Shown here: piece by piece, positions 43,304-51,035 of the stretch
How the letters are laid out: every line of letters starts with the position of its first letter
How positions within the stretch are numbered: the stretch's first letter is position 1
DNA from: CAYUYV01 sp964522525
Lineage (GTDB): Bacteria > Pseudomonadota > Alphaproteobacteria > JAJFIK01
Assembly: GCA_964522525.1 (NCBI GenBank)
Contig: CAZFWG010000006.1
Location: 29,731 to 93,730, forward strand
Reading direction: 5' to 3'
DNA length: 64,000 nucleotides
Position numbers and translations under genes: made by a program
The notes under the pieces: generated by a model
What the model saw: only the letters and a program-made list of their open reading frames with translations
Told to the model about the DNA's origin: nothing
Database searches by the model: none

Positions 43304-43780
43304 ATGGCCACGACAAAGGAGTCCAATGTCCGCAAGGTCGTCGCGGAAAACCGCAAGGCCCGGTACAACTATTCAATCGAAGACACGGTGGAGGCGGGCC
43401 TCGTCCTGACGGGGACGGAGGTCAAGGCCTTGCGCGAGGGCAAGGCCAACATCGCCGAGAGCTACGCGACGGTCGAGGGCGACGAGATGATGCTGATCAA
43501 TTCCTATATCCCGGAATATGCCTTCGGCAACCGCCAGAACCACGAACCCCGCCGTCCCCGGAAGATCCTGCTCCATCGGCGCGAGATCAACAAATGGGGC
43601 GGGGAGGTCGCGCGCGGCGGCATGACGATCGTTCCCTTGCGGCTCTATTTCAATGGCCAGGGGCGCGCCAAGCTGGAACTCGGCCTCGCCAAGGGCAAAA
43701 AGACCGTGGACAAACGACAGACCGAAAAGGACCGGGACTGGAACCGGGAAAAACAACGTTTGCTGAGGGATAAGGGGTAA
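43304..43780 (+). CDS. smpB: SsrA-binding protein SmpB
   Basis: The 158-residue product is the tmRNA-binding partner for ribosome rescue. Motifs: NRKARYNYSIEDTVEAGLVLTGTEVKALREGKANI (residues about 16-50), the RRPRKILLHRREI loop and a basic C-terminal tail (KGKKTVDKRQTEKDRDWNREKQRLLRDKG) that reaches into the decoding centre. It follows dapA by four bases. Confidence 0.97.
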   Translation: MATTKESNVRKVVAENRKARYNYSIEDTVEAGLVLTGTEVKALREGKANIAESYATVEGDEMMLINSYIPEYAFGNRQNHEPRRPRKILLHRREINKWGGEVARGGMTIVPLRLYFNGQGRAKLELGLAKGKKTVDKRQTEKDRDWNREKQRLLRDKG

Positions 43781-43878
43781 GAGCCTTGGGGCCAAGGGTA
43801 TCGATGGGACTGACCTTGGCTCGTGAACTCTACGTGCCGCGAACGGCTATCGTAGCCTGAAACCAGCTCTGTTTCTGA

Positions 43879-44180
43879 TTGAGAGTGCCGGTCGTGCGTG
43901 TTCAACGCAAGCGGCCTGTGTTACTCATCCTGGGCGCCGCATTGTCGGGTGGATTTTCCTCTTGAAGTCCGCAGATCTTGATCGTGATCCTGTCACGGAA
44001 GTTCTCGGCGTCGCCTGCGCCTATCCCCCTTACTCATTGAGATCTCAATGCACCCGTATCGGCTCCGTGGACTGGGAAACGGTCATGTTCCTGTTTGCCG
44101 GCCCTCTGGGTCTCACCCAGGATCCGGCCTTCACGGACAATGTGCTCTATTGGCTGCTGGAGGAGCCGCGGCAGGAATGA
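43879..44180 (+). pseudogene. Small lipoprotein gene broken by one missing base
   Basis: From 43879 (TTG; GTGs at 43885 and 43894 are also possible) the frame encodes MRVQRKRPVLLILGAALSGG-FSS and stops at TGA 43963. If one base is restored after position 43964, the stop becomes TGN (Cys for TGC or TGT), and the frame continues as KSADLDRDPVTEVLGVACAYPPYSL to a stop at 44180. The joined product looks like a small lipoprotein of about 95-100 residues with the anchor Cys exactly at the break. The second half alone has no good start (TTG 43962). A sequencing error is as likely as a real mutation. Family unknown. Confidence 0.45.
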
Positions 44181-44195
44181 CCGCCTGCCATGGTC

Positions 44196-44873
44196 TCAGC
44201 GATGGCGCAGGGCCGCCTCGAACACGGCGCGGAACATATCCGCCGTCAGACGGCCGGTATTCGTGTTGTAGCGGGAGCAGTGATAGCTGTCGTGGAGGCG
44301 CACATCGCGCCCGTCCGGGGCCGTCAGCTCATGTTCAGCGTTATGTGCGAACGTTACCCGCGAGGGACGATGGCCGAGGGCCGTGACCGTGCTGTCATGG
44401 GCGATGCGGCCCAGGGCAAGGATGGCGCGTAAGGACGGAAGGGCCTCAATCCGGCTGAGCAGGAACGGGCGGCAGGCGGTAATCTCCGCCCCCGTCGGTT
44501 TGTTCTTGGGCGGCACGCAGCGCACCGCATTGGTGATCATCGCTCCTTTGAGGGTGAGCCCGTCATCGGGCCGCGCGTCATAGCGTCCTTCCGCAAGCCC
44601 TGTCTCGAGCAAGGTCGCGTAGAGCAGATCGCCCGCATAGTCGCCCGTAAAGGGCCGGCCCGTACGGTTGGCGCCGCCAAGGCCCGGAGCAAGACCCACA
44701 ATCAAGAGCCACGCGTCGCTGTCTCCGAATGAGGGCACGGCACCGTTGAACCAGCTGGGCTCCGCACTTTGCTGGTCGCGGCGAAACGCGACAAGCCGGG
44801 GGCAGATGGCACAATCGGTGGGCGGCTCGGGCGGGGTGTCCGGCCGGAGCGCGCGTGCCTGTTCAGCCCTCAC
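44196..44873 (-). CDS. Uracil-DNA glycosylase, family 5 (UDGb)
   Basis: The 225-residue product has the family 5 motifs: IVGLAPGLGGANRTGRPFTGDYAG, where A-P-G replaces the water-activating residue of families 1 and 4, and the closing loop DSYHCSRYNTNTGRLT. Cys21, Cys24 (CAICPRL) and two later Cys residues (CVPPKNKPTGAEITAC) probably hold a 4Fe-4S cluster. It removes uracil, and in some members hypoxanthine, from DNA. Its ATG overlaps the NYN gene stop by four bases. Confidence 0.9.
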   Translation of the reverse strand: MRAEQARALRPDTPPEPPTDCAICPRLVAFRRDQQSAEPSWFNGAVPSFGDSDAWLLIVGLAPGLGGANRTGRPFTGDYAGDLLYATLLETGLAEGRYDARPDDGLTLKGAMITNAVRCVPPKNKPTGAEITACRPFLLSRIEALPSLRAILALGRIAHDSTVTALGHRPSRVTFAHNAEHELTAPDGRDVRLHDSYHCSRYNTNTGRLTADMFRAVFEAALRHR

Positions 44874-45547
44874 GGATAGGCTTTGTTGATGTCCGGTCCG
44901 AGATCCTCGTCCCCGTCGTCGTCATCGAACTCGTCCTCATCCCCCTCATAGTCCTCGCCATAACGGACGGCAGAGGCGGGCGGGGTGCGGGACGGCGTAT
45001 TGCCTTGATTGCCGCGATTGGCATTTTCGCGGGAGACGGCGGGGGCAAGCTGTTCGAGTTCAATGAAATTGTCCGCCTGGCGACGGAGTTCATCGGCCAG
45101 CATGGGCGGCTGGGAACGCACCGTGGAGACCACTGTCATGCGCTTGCCCTTGCGCTGAACGGCCTCGGTCAGGCGGCGGAAGTCGCCGTCGCCGGAGAAC
45201 AGAACGATATGGTCCACATGATCGGCCATCTCCATCACGTCGACCGCCAATTCGATGTCCATATTGCCTTTGATCTTCCGCCGGCCCTGGGAGTCGGTGA
45301 ATTCCTTCGTCGGTTTCGTGACGAGGGTGTAGCCGTTGTAGTCGAGCCAATCCAGGAGGGGGCGGATGGGGGAATATTCCTGGTCCTCCACCAAGGCGGT
45401 GTAATAGAAGGCGCGCACCAGCAGGCCCAGACCTCTGAAGTGCTCGAGCAGACGTTTATAGTCGATATCGAAATTCAGCGAACGGGCAGCCGCGTATAAA
45501 TTCGATCCGTCTATAAAGAGAGCGAGTCTTTCTTCTTCGTAAAACAT
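44870..45547 (-). CDS. NYN-domain (LabA/DUF88) ribonuclease-like protein
   Basis: The 225-residue product has a PIN-like NYN domain: LALFIDGSNLYAAAR (Asp13, Asn), KGNMDIELAVDVMEMAD and IVLFSGDGDFRRLTEAV, which together give the acidic metal site. The C-terminal 50 residues are disordered and acidic (DYEGDEDEFDDDDGDEDLG). NYN proteins are predicted metal-dependent RNases. A link with folK/rpoZ nearby is one I recall from other alphaproteobacteria. It heads a unit with the UDG gene (4-bp overlap). Confidence 0.92.
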   Translation of the reverse strand: MFYEEERLALFIDGSNLYAAARSLNFDIDYKRLLEHFRGLGLLVRAFYYTALVEDQEYSPIRPLLDWLDYNGYTLVTKPTKEFTDSQGRRKIKGNMDIELAVDVMEMADHVDHIVLFSGDGDFRRLTEAVQRKGKRMTVVSTVRSQPPMLADELRRQADNFIELEQLAPAVSRENANRGNQGNTPSRTPPASAVRYGEDYEGDEDEFDDDDGDEDLGPDINKAYP

Positions 45548-45919
45548 GCCTGAATCGGTCCTTGTTGTTTGGCAGCCCGCAAAAGGGGCTCATGATCAAT
45601 TGATCTGTTTTGAGTTTGGCATCTGCCAAGAAGAGCTATTGGTCTTTCACTCATCCTAGAGTTGTAAAATATGATTTTTGCAACCTCTTTATCCGATCAT
45701 GCCGGAGGGCTTCGCACAAAATGCGATACATGATGATGTCACCCATGAGGATCAACAATAAATGTAAAAGACGTTAATGTTATCCTGGAGCAGATACGAA
45801 CATTAAGCTTCAACCGTGCAAGAAAGATGCAACACTACTTTTGGTAGAATACAATGATTTTGGAGATATATGCACCAGCAACATGTTTCCATTAGAACAC
45901 TATTTCGAGTTTCTGCCCA
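45548..45919. other. AT-rich divergent intergenic region (NYN/folK)
   Basis: These 372 bases are clearly richer in A and T than anything else in the window and contain no credible protein gene. They must hold the promoters for both flanking genes. I see no clear tRNA or known RNA. A small RNA cannot be excluded. Confidence 0.5.
45661..45684. repeat. Palindrome in the NYN/folK interval
   Basis: GTTGTAAAA and TTTTTGCAAC form an almost perfect stem (one T/C difference) around TATGA. The flanks AGA and CTCT extend the symmetry a little. It may be an operator, or a hairpin terminator with a T-run within the stem. Confidence 0.4.
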
Positions 45920-46459
45920 ATGATCTTTGTCGCTTTTGGTGCGAATTTGCCTGGACCGCTTGGTCCGCCCGCCAACACCATCGCAGCCTTGATTGAAACT
46001 GTCGCGGAAGGGCCGCTTCTGCTTCGTGCCACGTCCCGCCTGTATCGATCGGCACCCCTTCCCGTATCCGGCCAACCCTGGTTCCTGAACGGCATGATGG
46101 GTGTGGAAACCGATTGGGATCCTGAAGCCCTGCTCGCCTATCTGCACCGGCTCGAAGCCCGGTTCGGCCGAACGCGGCAGCAGCGATGGGAAGCCCGAGT
46201 CTTGGATCTCGATCTGATTGACTATCATAAATTTGTCACAATTGGGGCTGCCCGGGAAGCTGAGCCCGTGCCAGGGGCGCCGTGGAGCGGCGCGACGCCC
46301 TTGGTTTTGCCCCATCCAAGGCTTCACCTGCGGGCATTTGTCCTTAAACCACTGATCGATATCGCCCCGGATTGGCGCCATCCGGTGTCCGGGCGCCTTG
46401 CAAGGGAATTGCTCGATGATCTTGGCGACGCGCAAATATGCGAGCCTGTCACCAATTGA
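45920..46459 (+). CDS. folK: 2-amino-4-hydroxy-6-hydroxymethyldihydropteridine pyrophosphokinase
   Basis: The 179-residue enzyme transfers pyrophosphate from ATP to the pterin alcohol in folate synthesis. It has VAFGANLPGPLGPPANTI, the SRLYRSAP strand, RLEARFGRTRQQRWEARVLDLDLI (the R-x-x-x-W-x-x-R-x-[LI]-D-[LI]-D-[LI] signature, residues about 77-99) and LVLPHPRLHLRAFVL. Length fits the family. It precedes rpoZ by about 120 bp. Confidence 0.94.
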   Translation: MIFVAFGANLPGPLGPPANTIAALIETVAEGPLLLRATSRLYRSAPLPVSGQPWFLNGMMGVETDWDPEALLAYLHRLEARFGRTRQQRWEARVLDLDLIDYHKFVTIGAAREAEPVPGAPWSGATPLVLPHPRLHLRAFVLKPLIDIAPDWRHPVSGRLARELLDDLGDAQICEPVTN

Positions 46460-46483
46460 GGGGGCAGATATGTTAACAAGGTC

Positions 46484-46512
46484 TTGTCAAGGATTTTCTG
46501 TAGAGATATGCA
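46484..46512 (+). promoter_or_regulatory. Candidate rpoZ promoter
   Basis: TTGTCA (46484-46489) and TATGCA (46507-46512) are separated by 17 bp, 70 bp before the rpoZ start. Spacing is ideal, but the hexamers are only moderate matches to sigma70. Confidence 0.4.
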
Positions 46513-46582
46513 GTATTGATTATGCTTTTGCGCGCGCCGCATATCCGGCGTTCTGCCCCGTAATCCTCGATAGGAGACCTGA

Positions 46583-46975
46583 ATGGCCCGCGTTACCGTG
46601 GAAGACTGCGTCGACAAGATTTCCAACCGTTTCGATCTCGTTCTCTTGGCCGCCCAGCGCGCCCGTTCCATTTCGGCCGGCGAGGGCCTGACGATCGACC
46701 GCGATAACGACAAGAACCCCGTGGTGGCCCTTCGCGAAATCGCGGAAAAAACCGTGACCCCCGATCAATTGAGCGAAGGCCTGATTCACTCCATGCAGCG
46801 CCATGTGGAAGTGGATGAGCCGGAAGAGGAAACCGTGCCTCAACTGGCGGCGACCCCCGATCAGCCCGAAGCCACGCCCATGACCGAAGAGCAGTATCTC
46901 AAGGCCATGCAGCAGGACACCCAGAACCGGGCGGAAGCGGCCAGTGCCGCGGAGCGTGAAAATCTGGAATACTGA
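46583..46975 (+). CDS. rpoZ: RNA polymerase omega subunit
   Basis: The 130-residue product has the omega core ARVTVEDCVDKISNRFDLVLLAAQRARSIS (residues about 2-31), NPVVALREIAEKTV, and an acidic C-terminal extension as is usual in alphaproteobacteria. It helps assemble RNA polymerase and contributes to the ppGpp binding site in other bacteria, fitting its place directly before the (p)ppGpp synthetase gene. Confidence 0.96.
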   Translation: MARVTVEDCVDKISNRFDLVLLAAQRARSISAGEGLTIDRDNDKNPVVALREIAEKTVTPDQLSEGLIHSMQRHVEVDEPEEETVPQLAATPDQPEATPMTEEQYLKAMQQDTQNRAEAASAAERENLEY

Positions 46976-47103
46976 GGACCACAGGGTTCTCTCATGGGGC
47001 TCGGGGTGGGTGTGTTGTGTCTTGCATGCCCCGATCTCTCGCCTTAACGGGTCGGGTCTGCGGGCAGTGAGCGTCCGCGCCGGCACCATCCCCGGGATGC
47101 TCC

Positions 47104-49293
47104 ATGCTCAGGCAATACGAGCTTGTCGAAAGGGTTAGCGGTTACGATCCGGAAGCGGATGAAGCTCTGCTCAATCGCGCTTATGTTTTTGCCGTGAATG
47201 CCCATGGCAAGCAGACCCGGGCATCGGGGGATCCCTACTATTCCCACCCTGTCGAAGTCGCCGGCATTCTGACGGATCTGCGGCTCGACACGCGCACCAT
47301 CGCCACGGCCCTTCTCCACGACACGGTCGAAGACACGGAAGTCACTTCCGAGGACATCCACGACAATTTCGGCTCGGAGATTGCCGAACTGGTGGACGGG
47401 GTCACCAAGCTTTCCCAGCTTGAGCTCATGTCCGAGGAAACAAAGCAGGCGGAGAATTTCCGCAAGCTGCTCCTCGCCATGGCGCGGGATGTCCGCGTGC
47501 TTCTCGTGAAGCTCGCCGACCGGCTCCACAACATGCGCACCCTGCATTTCATCTCGAAGGCCGAGAAACGCGCGCGCATTGCCCAGGAGACCATGGAGAT
47601 CTACGCGCCGCTTGCCGGTTTGATCGGCATGCAGGATTTCCGGGAGGAGCTTGAGGATCTCGCCTTCACCCACATCAATCCGGGTGCCCGGGAATCGATC
47701 ATCAAACGCCTTGAATATCTGACCGACCGCTCCGGCGATGTCATCGAGCGCATTACCGAGCGCCTGCGCGAATTGTTGCGGGAACACGATATCGACGCGC
47801 TGGTGACGGGCCGCGCGAAACGGCCCTATTCCATCTGGCGCAAGATGGAGCGCCAGCAGATTTCCTTTGAGCAGTTGGCGGATGTTTTCGGCTTCCGGGT
47901 GGTCGTCGATGACGTGGAGGAGTGCTACCGGGCGCTTGGTGTCTTCCACAGGGAATGGTCGTGCGTCCCCGGACGGTTCAAGGACTATGTGTCGACGCCC
48001 AAGCGCAACGACTATCAGTCCATTCACACCACGGTCATCGGCCCGGAACGCCAGCGGGTCGAGATCCAGATCCGCACCCATGAGATGGATGCGGTGGCCG
48101 AACGGGGGCTCGCCGCCCATTGGGCCTACAAGGATCAGTCCGGGACTGAGGGTTTCTCCCGCGCAGCCGACACGCGGGCCTATCGCACCTTGCGGGACAT
48201 TGTCGATCTCATCGAGCATGGTGCGGGCCCTGAGGAACTGATGGAGAACACCAAGCTTGAGATGTTCTCCGATCAGGTCTTCTGTTTCACGCCCCGCGGC
48301 GCGCTGATCGCCCTGCCTCGGGGCGCGACCGTGGTCGATTTTGCCTATGAGGTGCACACGGATGTCGGCGACACCTGTGTCGGGGCCAAGATCAACGGGC
48401 ACCATCGCCCGCTGCGTACCCGTCTTCAGAACGGCGACATGATCGAGATCGTGCGCTCCGAAGCCCAGACACCCCATGCGGATTGGGACCGTTTCGTCGT
48501 CACCGGCAAGGCCCGCTCCGCGATCCGCCGTTTCGTGCGCCAGAGCAAGCGGGAACAATTCGTCCGCCTGGGACGGACTTTGTTGGAGCGTTTCTTCGAG
48601 ACCCATGACCGGGACCTGACCGACAAGGGCATCGAACAGGCCTTGACCAAGCTCAAGCGGCCCCGGGTCGATGACGTGTTCGAGGCGGTGGGCGCCGCCG
48701 ATCTGGGGGCCGAAGCCGTCTTCAAGGCGGTCTATCCGGGGATCGATATCGAGGTGACGCCGGGTGGCGCGCGGGCCAAGACCTCCAAGAAGGCGCCGGC
48801 CCGGGTCTCGGGCAAGGGACCGGCCGGTCCCATGCCCATCAAGGGATTGATCCAGGGCATTGCCGTGCATCTGGGCCAGTGTTGTCATCCGCTGCCGGGC
48901 GACCGGATTGTCGGTATCATGAGCGCCGGCGAGGGCATGGTGGTTCACACCATCGATTGCGAGGTCTTGAGCCTTTATCACGAGGCGCCGGAACGCTGGG
49001 TCGATCTCGCCTGGGACAGCGGGCCTGGATCCGGGGCGGAAAGCCATGTGCCCGTGGGGCGTCTTGAGGTGCTCTTGTCCCACACGCCGGGGGCGCTTGG
49101 CGCCTTGTCGACCATCATTGCCCAGAACGGCGGAAACATCAGTAATTTGAAAATCACGGATCGGAATGCCCTCTATTTCGAGATCGTTCTCGATGTCGAT
49201 GTGGAGGACTTGAAACACCTGACCCAGCTCATGGCGGCGTTGAGGGCCAGTGATCTTGTGGAAAGTGTCGAGCGGCCCCGGGGCGAGGGCTAA
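47104..49293 (+). CDS. rsh: Bifunctional (p)ppGpp synthetase/hydrolase (RelA/SpoT)
   Basis: The 729-residue product has an HD hydrolase domain with intact metal residues (YSHPVEVAGILTDLRLDT, TALLHDTVEDTEV), a synthetase domain with GRAKRPYSIWRKM, DVFGFRVVVDD and RFKDYVSTPKRNDYQSIHT, then TGS (VFCFTPRGALIALPRGATVVDFAYEVH, about residues 393-420) and an ACT domain at the end (VLLSHTPGALGALSTII). Both active sites look complete, so it can probably make and break the alarmone. It lies between rpoZ and pyrE as in other alphaproteobacteria I know. Confidence 0.96.
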   Translation: MLRQYELVERVSGYDPEADEALLNRAYVFAVNAHGKQTRASGDPYYSHPVEVAGILTDLRLDTRTIATALLHDTVEDTEVTSEDIHDNFGSEIAELVDGVTKLSQLELMSEETKQAENFRKLLLAMARDVRVLLVKLADRLHNMRTLHFISKAEKRARIAQETMEIYAPLAGLIGMQDFREELEDLAFTHINPGARESIIKRLEYLTDRSGDVIERITERLRELLREHDIDALVTGRAKRPYSIWRKMERQQISFEQLADVFGFRVVVDDVEECYRALGVFHREWSCVPGRFKDYVSTPKRNDYQSIHTTVIGPERQRVEIQIRTHEMDAVAERGLAAHWAYKDQSGTEGFSRAADTRAYRTLRDIVDLIEHGAGPEELMENTKLEMFSDQVFCFTPRGALIALPRGATVVDFAYEVHTDVGDTCVGAKINGHHRPLRTRLQNGDMIEIVRSEAQTPHADWDRFVVTGKARSAIRRFVRQSKREQFVRLGRTLLERFFETHDRDLTDKGIEQALTKLKRPRVDDVFEAVGAADLGAEAVFKAVYPGIDIEVTPGGARAKTSKKAPARVSGKGPAGPMPIKGLIQGIAVHLGQCCHPLPGDRIVGIMSAGEGMVVHTIDCEVLSLYHEAPERWVDLAWDSGPGSGAESHVPVGRLEVLLSHTPGALGALSTIIAQNGGNISNLKITDRNALYFEIVLDVDVEDLKHLTQLMAALRASDLVESVERPRGEG

Positions 49294-49319
49294 CGCGACG
49301 CATCAGGAAAGGGGATGGC

Positions 49320-49907
49320 ATGGCACCGGACGAGGTGTTGGATGAATTCCGCGCCGCCGGTGCGCTTCTCGAAGGTCATTTCATCCTCAGTTCGGGGCTG
49401 CACAGCCCGGTCTTTCTCCAGAAGGCCCTGGTCTTCAAAAATCCGGCGCGGACGGAACGCCTGTGCCGTGCCCTGGCCGATCGCATTCGCCACGCGGTAG
49501 GGGAGCGGGTGCGCCTCGTCGTGTCGCCGGCGGTTGGCGGCATCCTGCCCGGCTATGAAACGGCCCGCCAGTTGGGGGTCGATGCGATCTATACGGAACG
49601 GGAGGAGGGGGAGTTTCGGTTGCGGCGCGGTTTCGCCATCGAACCGGGGACGCCGGTCGTTCTGGTGGAAGACATCGTTACCACGGGGCTTTCCTCTAGG
49701 GAGTGTCTGGCGGCGGTGCAGGCGACGGGCGCGGAGGTCCTGGCCGAGGCCTGCCTTGTCGACCGTTCGGGCGGCACGGCGGAAATCGGCGTGCCGCTGA
49801 TTGCCCTGGCCACGGTCTCGTTCCCCGCCTTTGCCCCCGATGATCTGCCGCCGGAGCTTGCGGCCCTGCCGGCGGTCAAACCCGGCAGCCGGGATCTCAA
49901 AAGCTGA
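49320..49907 (+). CDS. pyrE: Orotate phosphoribosyltransferase
   Basis: The 195-residue enzyme joins orotate to PRPP in pyrimidine synthesis. The PRPP signature is VVLVEDIVTTGLSSREC. FILSSGLHSPVFLQKALVFKNP and VVSPAVGGILPGYETARQLG complete the fold. Length is normal for the short bacterial form. It begins 26 bp after rsh. Confidence 0.95.
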   Translation: MAPDEVLDEFRAAGALLEGHFILSSGLHSPVFLQKALVFKNPARTERLCRALADRIRHAVGERVRLVVSPAVGGILPGYETARQLGVDAIYTEREEGEFRLRRGFAIEPGTPVVLVEDIVTTGLSSRECLAAVQATGAEVLAEACLVDRSGGTAEIGVPLIALATVSFPAFAPDDLPPELAALPAVKPGSRDLKS

Positions 49908-49931
49908 GCGGCTCAAAGCGCTCCGGATTGT

Positions 49932-50426
49932 CTAAAACGCACGACCCACGGCCACGCCGAAGACGATGGCGTCTTCCCGCGAGATGTCATAGTGGACCTG
50001 GGGCGACAGGGTGACGTTCTGGGGCAACTCGAATTCATAGACCGCGCCGAGACGCCCGGCGACGACCGTTTCGTCTTCCGTGAATTCAACGCCCGGCCCG
50101 ACCTGGATGATCAGGTCCCGCCACACATGCAGATCCACGACCGCGAGCAGCGTCGTGGCGTCCACAGTGCCAAATGCCCGTTCCAAAACAATCCCTGTGC
50201 CGAAATTCTTGTTGATGCGGTATTCATAGTCACCGCCCAGGGTGAAGCCCGTTTCATCTTCGTCGACGAGGCTGGTACCGGCGAAAATGACCGAGAAATG
50301 GTGCCGATGCTCCGGGGAGAAGCCCTCCCGCTCCTGGGCCGACGCGACCGGAGACAGGGCCAGGCAAGCCATGGTCAGGCTGGCGGTCATTGCACAGGAT
50401 CGCAGGGGCTTCGACGGGCACCACAT
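49932..50426 (-). CDS. Exported beta-barrel-like protein of unknown function
   Basis: The 164-residue product has a signal peptide ending ASA-QEREG. The mature part has alternating beta-strands with aromatic ends (HHFSVIFAGTSLVDEDETGF, LGGDYEYRINKNFGTGIVLE) and a terminal Phe (VGRAF), as expected for a small outer-membrane barrel. A His-rich patch EHRHHF follows the cleavage site. GGAG precedes ATG 50426. It is divergent from the His-rich protein and TonB receptor, suggesting a role in the same metal-related locus. No family name is certain. Confidence 0.75.
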   Translation of the reverse strand: MWCPSKPLRSCAMTASLTMACLALSPVASAQEREGFSPEHRHHFSVIFAGTSLVDEDETGFTLGGDYEYRINKNFGTGIVLERAFGTVDATTLLAVVDLHVWRDLIIQVGPGVEFTEDETVVAGRLGAVYEFELPQNVTLSPQVHYDISREDAIVFGVAVGRAF

Positions 50427-50629
50427 CGGAGCGTTCTCCTCTTTTTCATCTCAGGCATCGGCGAGGCTGGGACCTTAGCGAAGGGTTCGACTTCGGCCCA
50501 CACACCCTTTGGTTATCGGTCCCATAGCCATACCCACAGGCCCATTGACCCGCCCGACAAACTGTTATCTTGTATCGCCAGAGGACAGCCATGATCGTTC
50601 TGCAATGACGATTTGTGGTGTCCCGGGGT

Positions 50630-50944
50630 ATGGGTTTGATGCTTCGCAAATGGGAAAAATGGCTGGTTTTCCAGGCCGTCTTGGCGCTGTCCCTGCTCGG
50701 CATGCAGGGCTTGACCCTGTCCCATGCCCATGAAGCGCATGACCATGACCACAGCCATGAGGCGGAATGCGCCCTTTGTCTTCATTCGGTCCGGCCTCTG
50801 GAAGGGCCGCCCGCTGAAGCCCCGGCCGTACCTCTGCCGACCGGTCACGCTCTGTGTCGGATTGATTGCGACGCAATTGATCCTTTCACCGGTGACGCCA
50901 GTGTTGCCTATTCCAGCCGGGCGCCTCCCCTCACTGCTCTCTGA
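50630..50944 (+). CDS. Small exported His-rich protein (DUF2946-like)
   Basis: The 104-residue product has a signal (LVFQAVLALSLLGMQGLTLSHA) followed by HEAHDHDHSHEAECALCLHS, a His/Cys metal-binding cluster. A second pair of Cys is in ALCRIDCDAI. Small proteins of this type (DUF2946 and relatives) often stand upstream of TonB receptors for zinc, copper or cobalt. The start could also be 50615 or 50639. It ends 91 bp before the receptor start. The pattern suggests zinc binding in the periplasm. Confidence 0.7.
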   Translation: MGLMLRKWEKWLVFQAVLALSLLGMQGLTLSHAHEAHDHDHSHEAECALCLHSVRPLEGPPAEAPAVPLPTGHALCRIDCDAIDPFTGDASVAYSSRAPPLTAL

Positions 50945-51035
50945 CACCTGTTGAATGGATTTTGGCCCGACGTGCCGGCGACCCATGGCGAGGTCGCGCC
51001 GTTGGGTCTTGAAGAGCAGATTTGGGAGTTTATTG

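Noticed and set aside
47044..49218. Long open frame antisense to rsh (about 720 codons)
   Set aside because: It mirrors the codon pattern of rsh on the other strand, has low-complexity His/Arg/Gly-rich sequence and no family features; typical of GC-rich shadow frames.
50555..50590. Possible Zur box (TGTTATCTTGTATCG) before the His-rich protein gene
   Set aside because: Only one half-site fits; the ATAAC partner is missing, so no operator is claimed.
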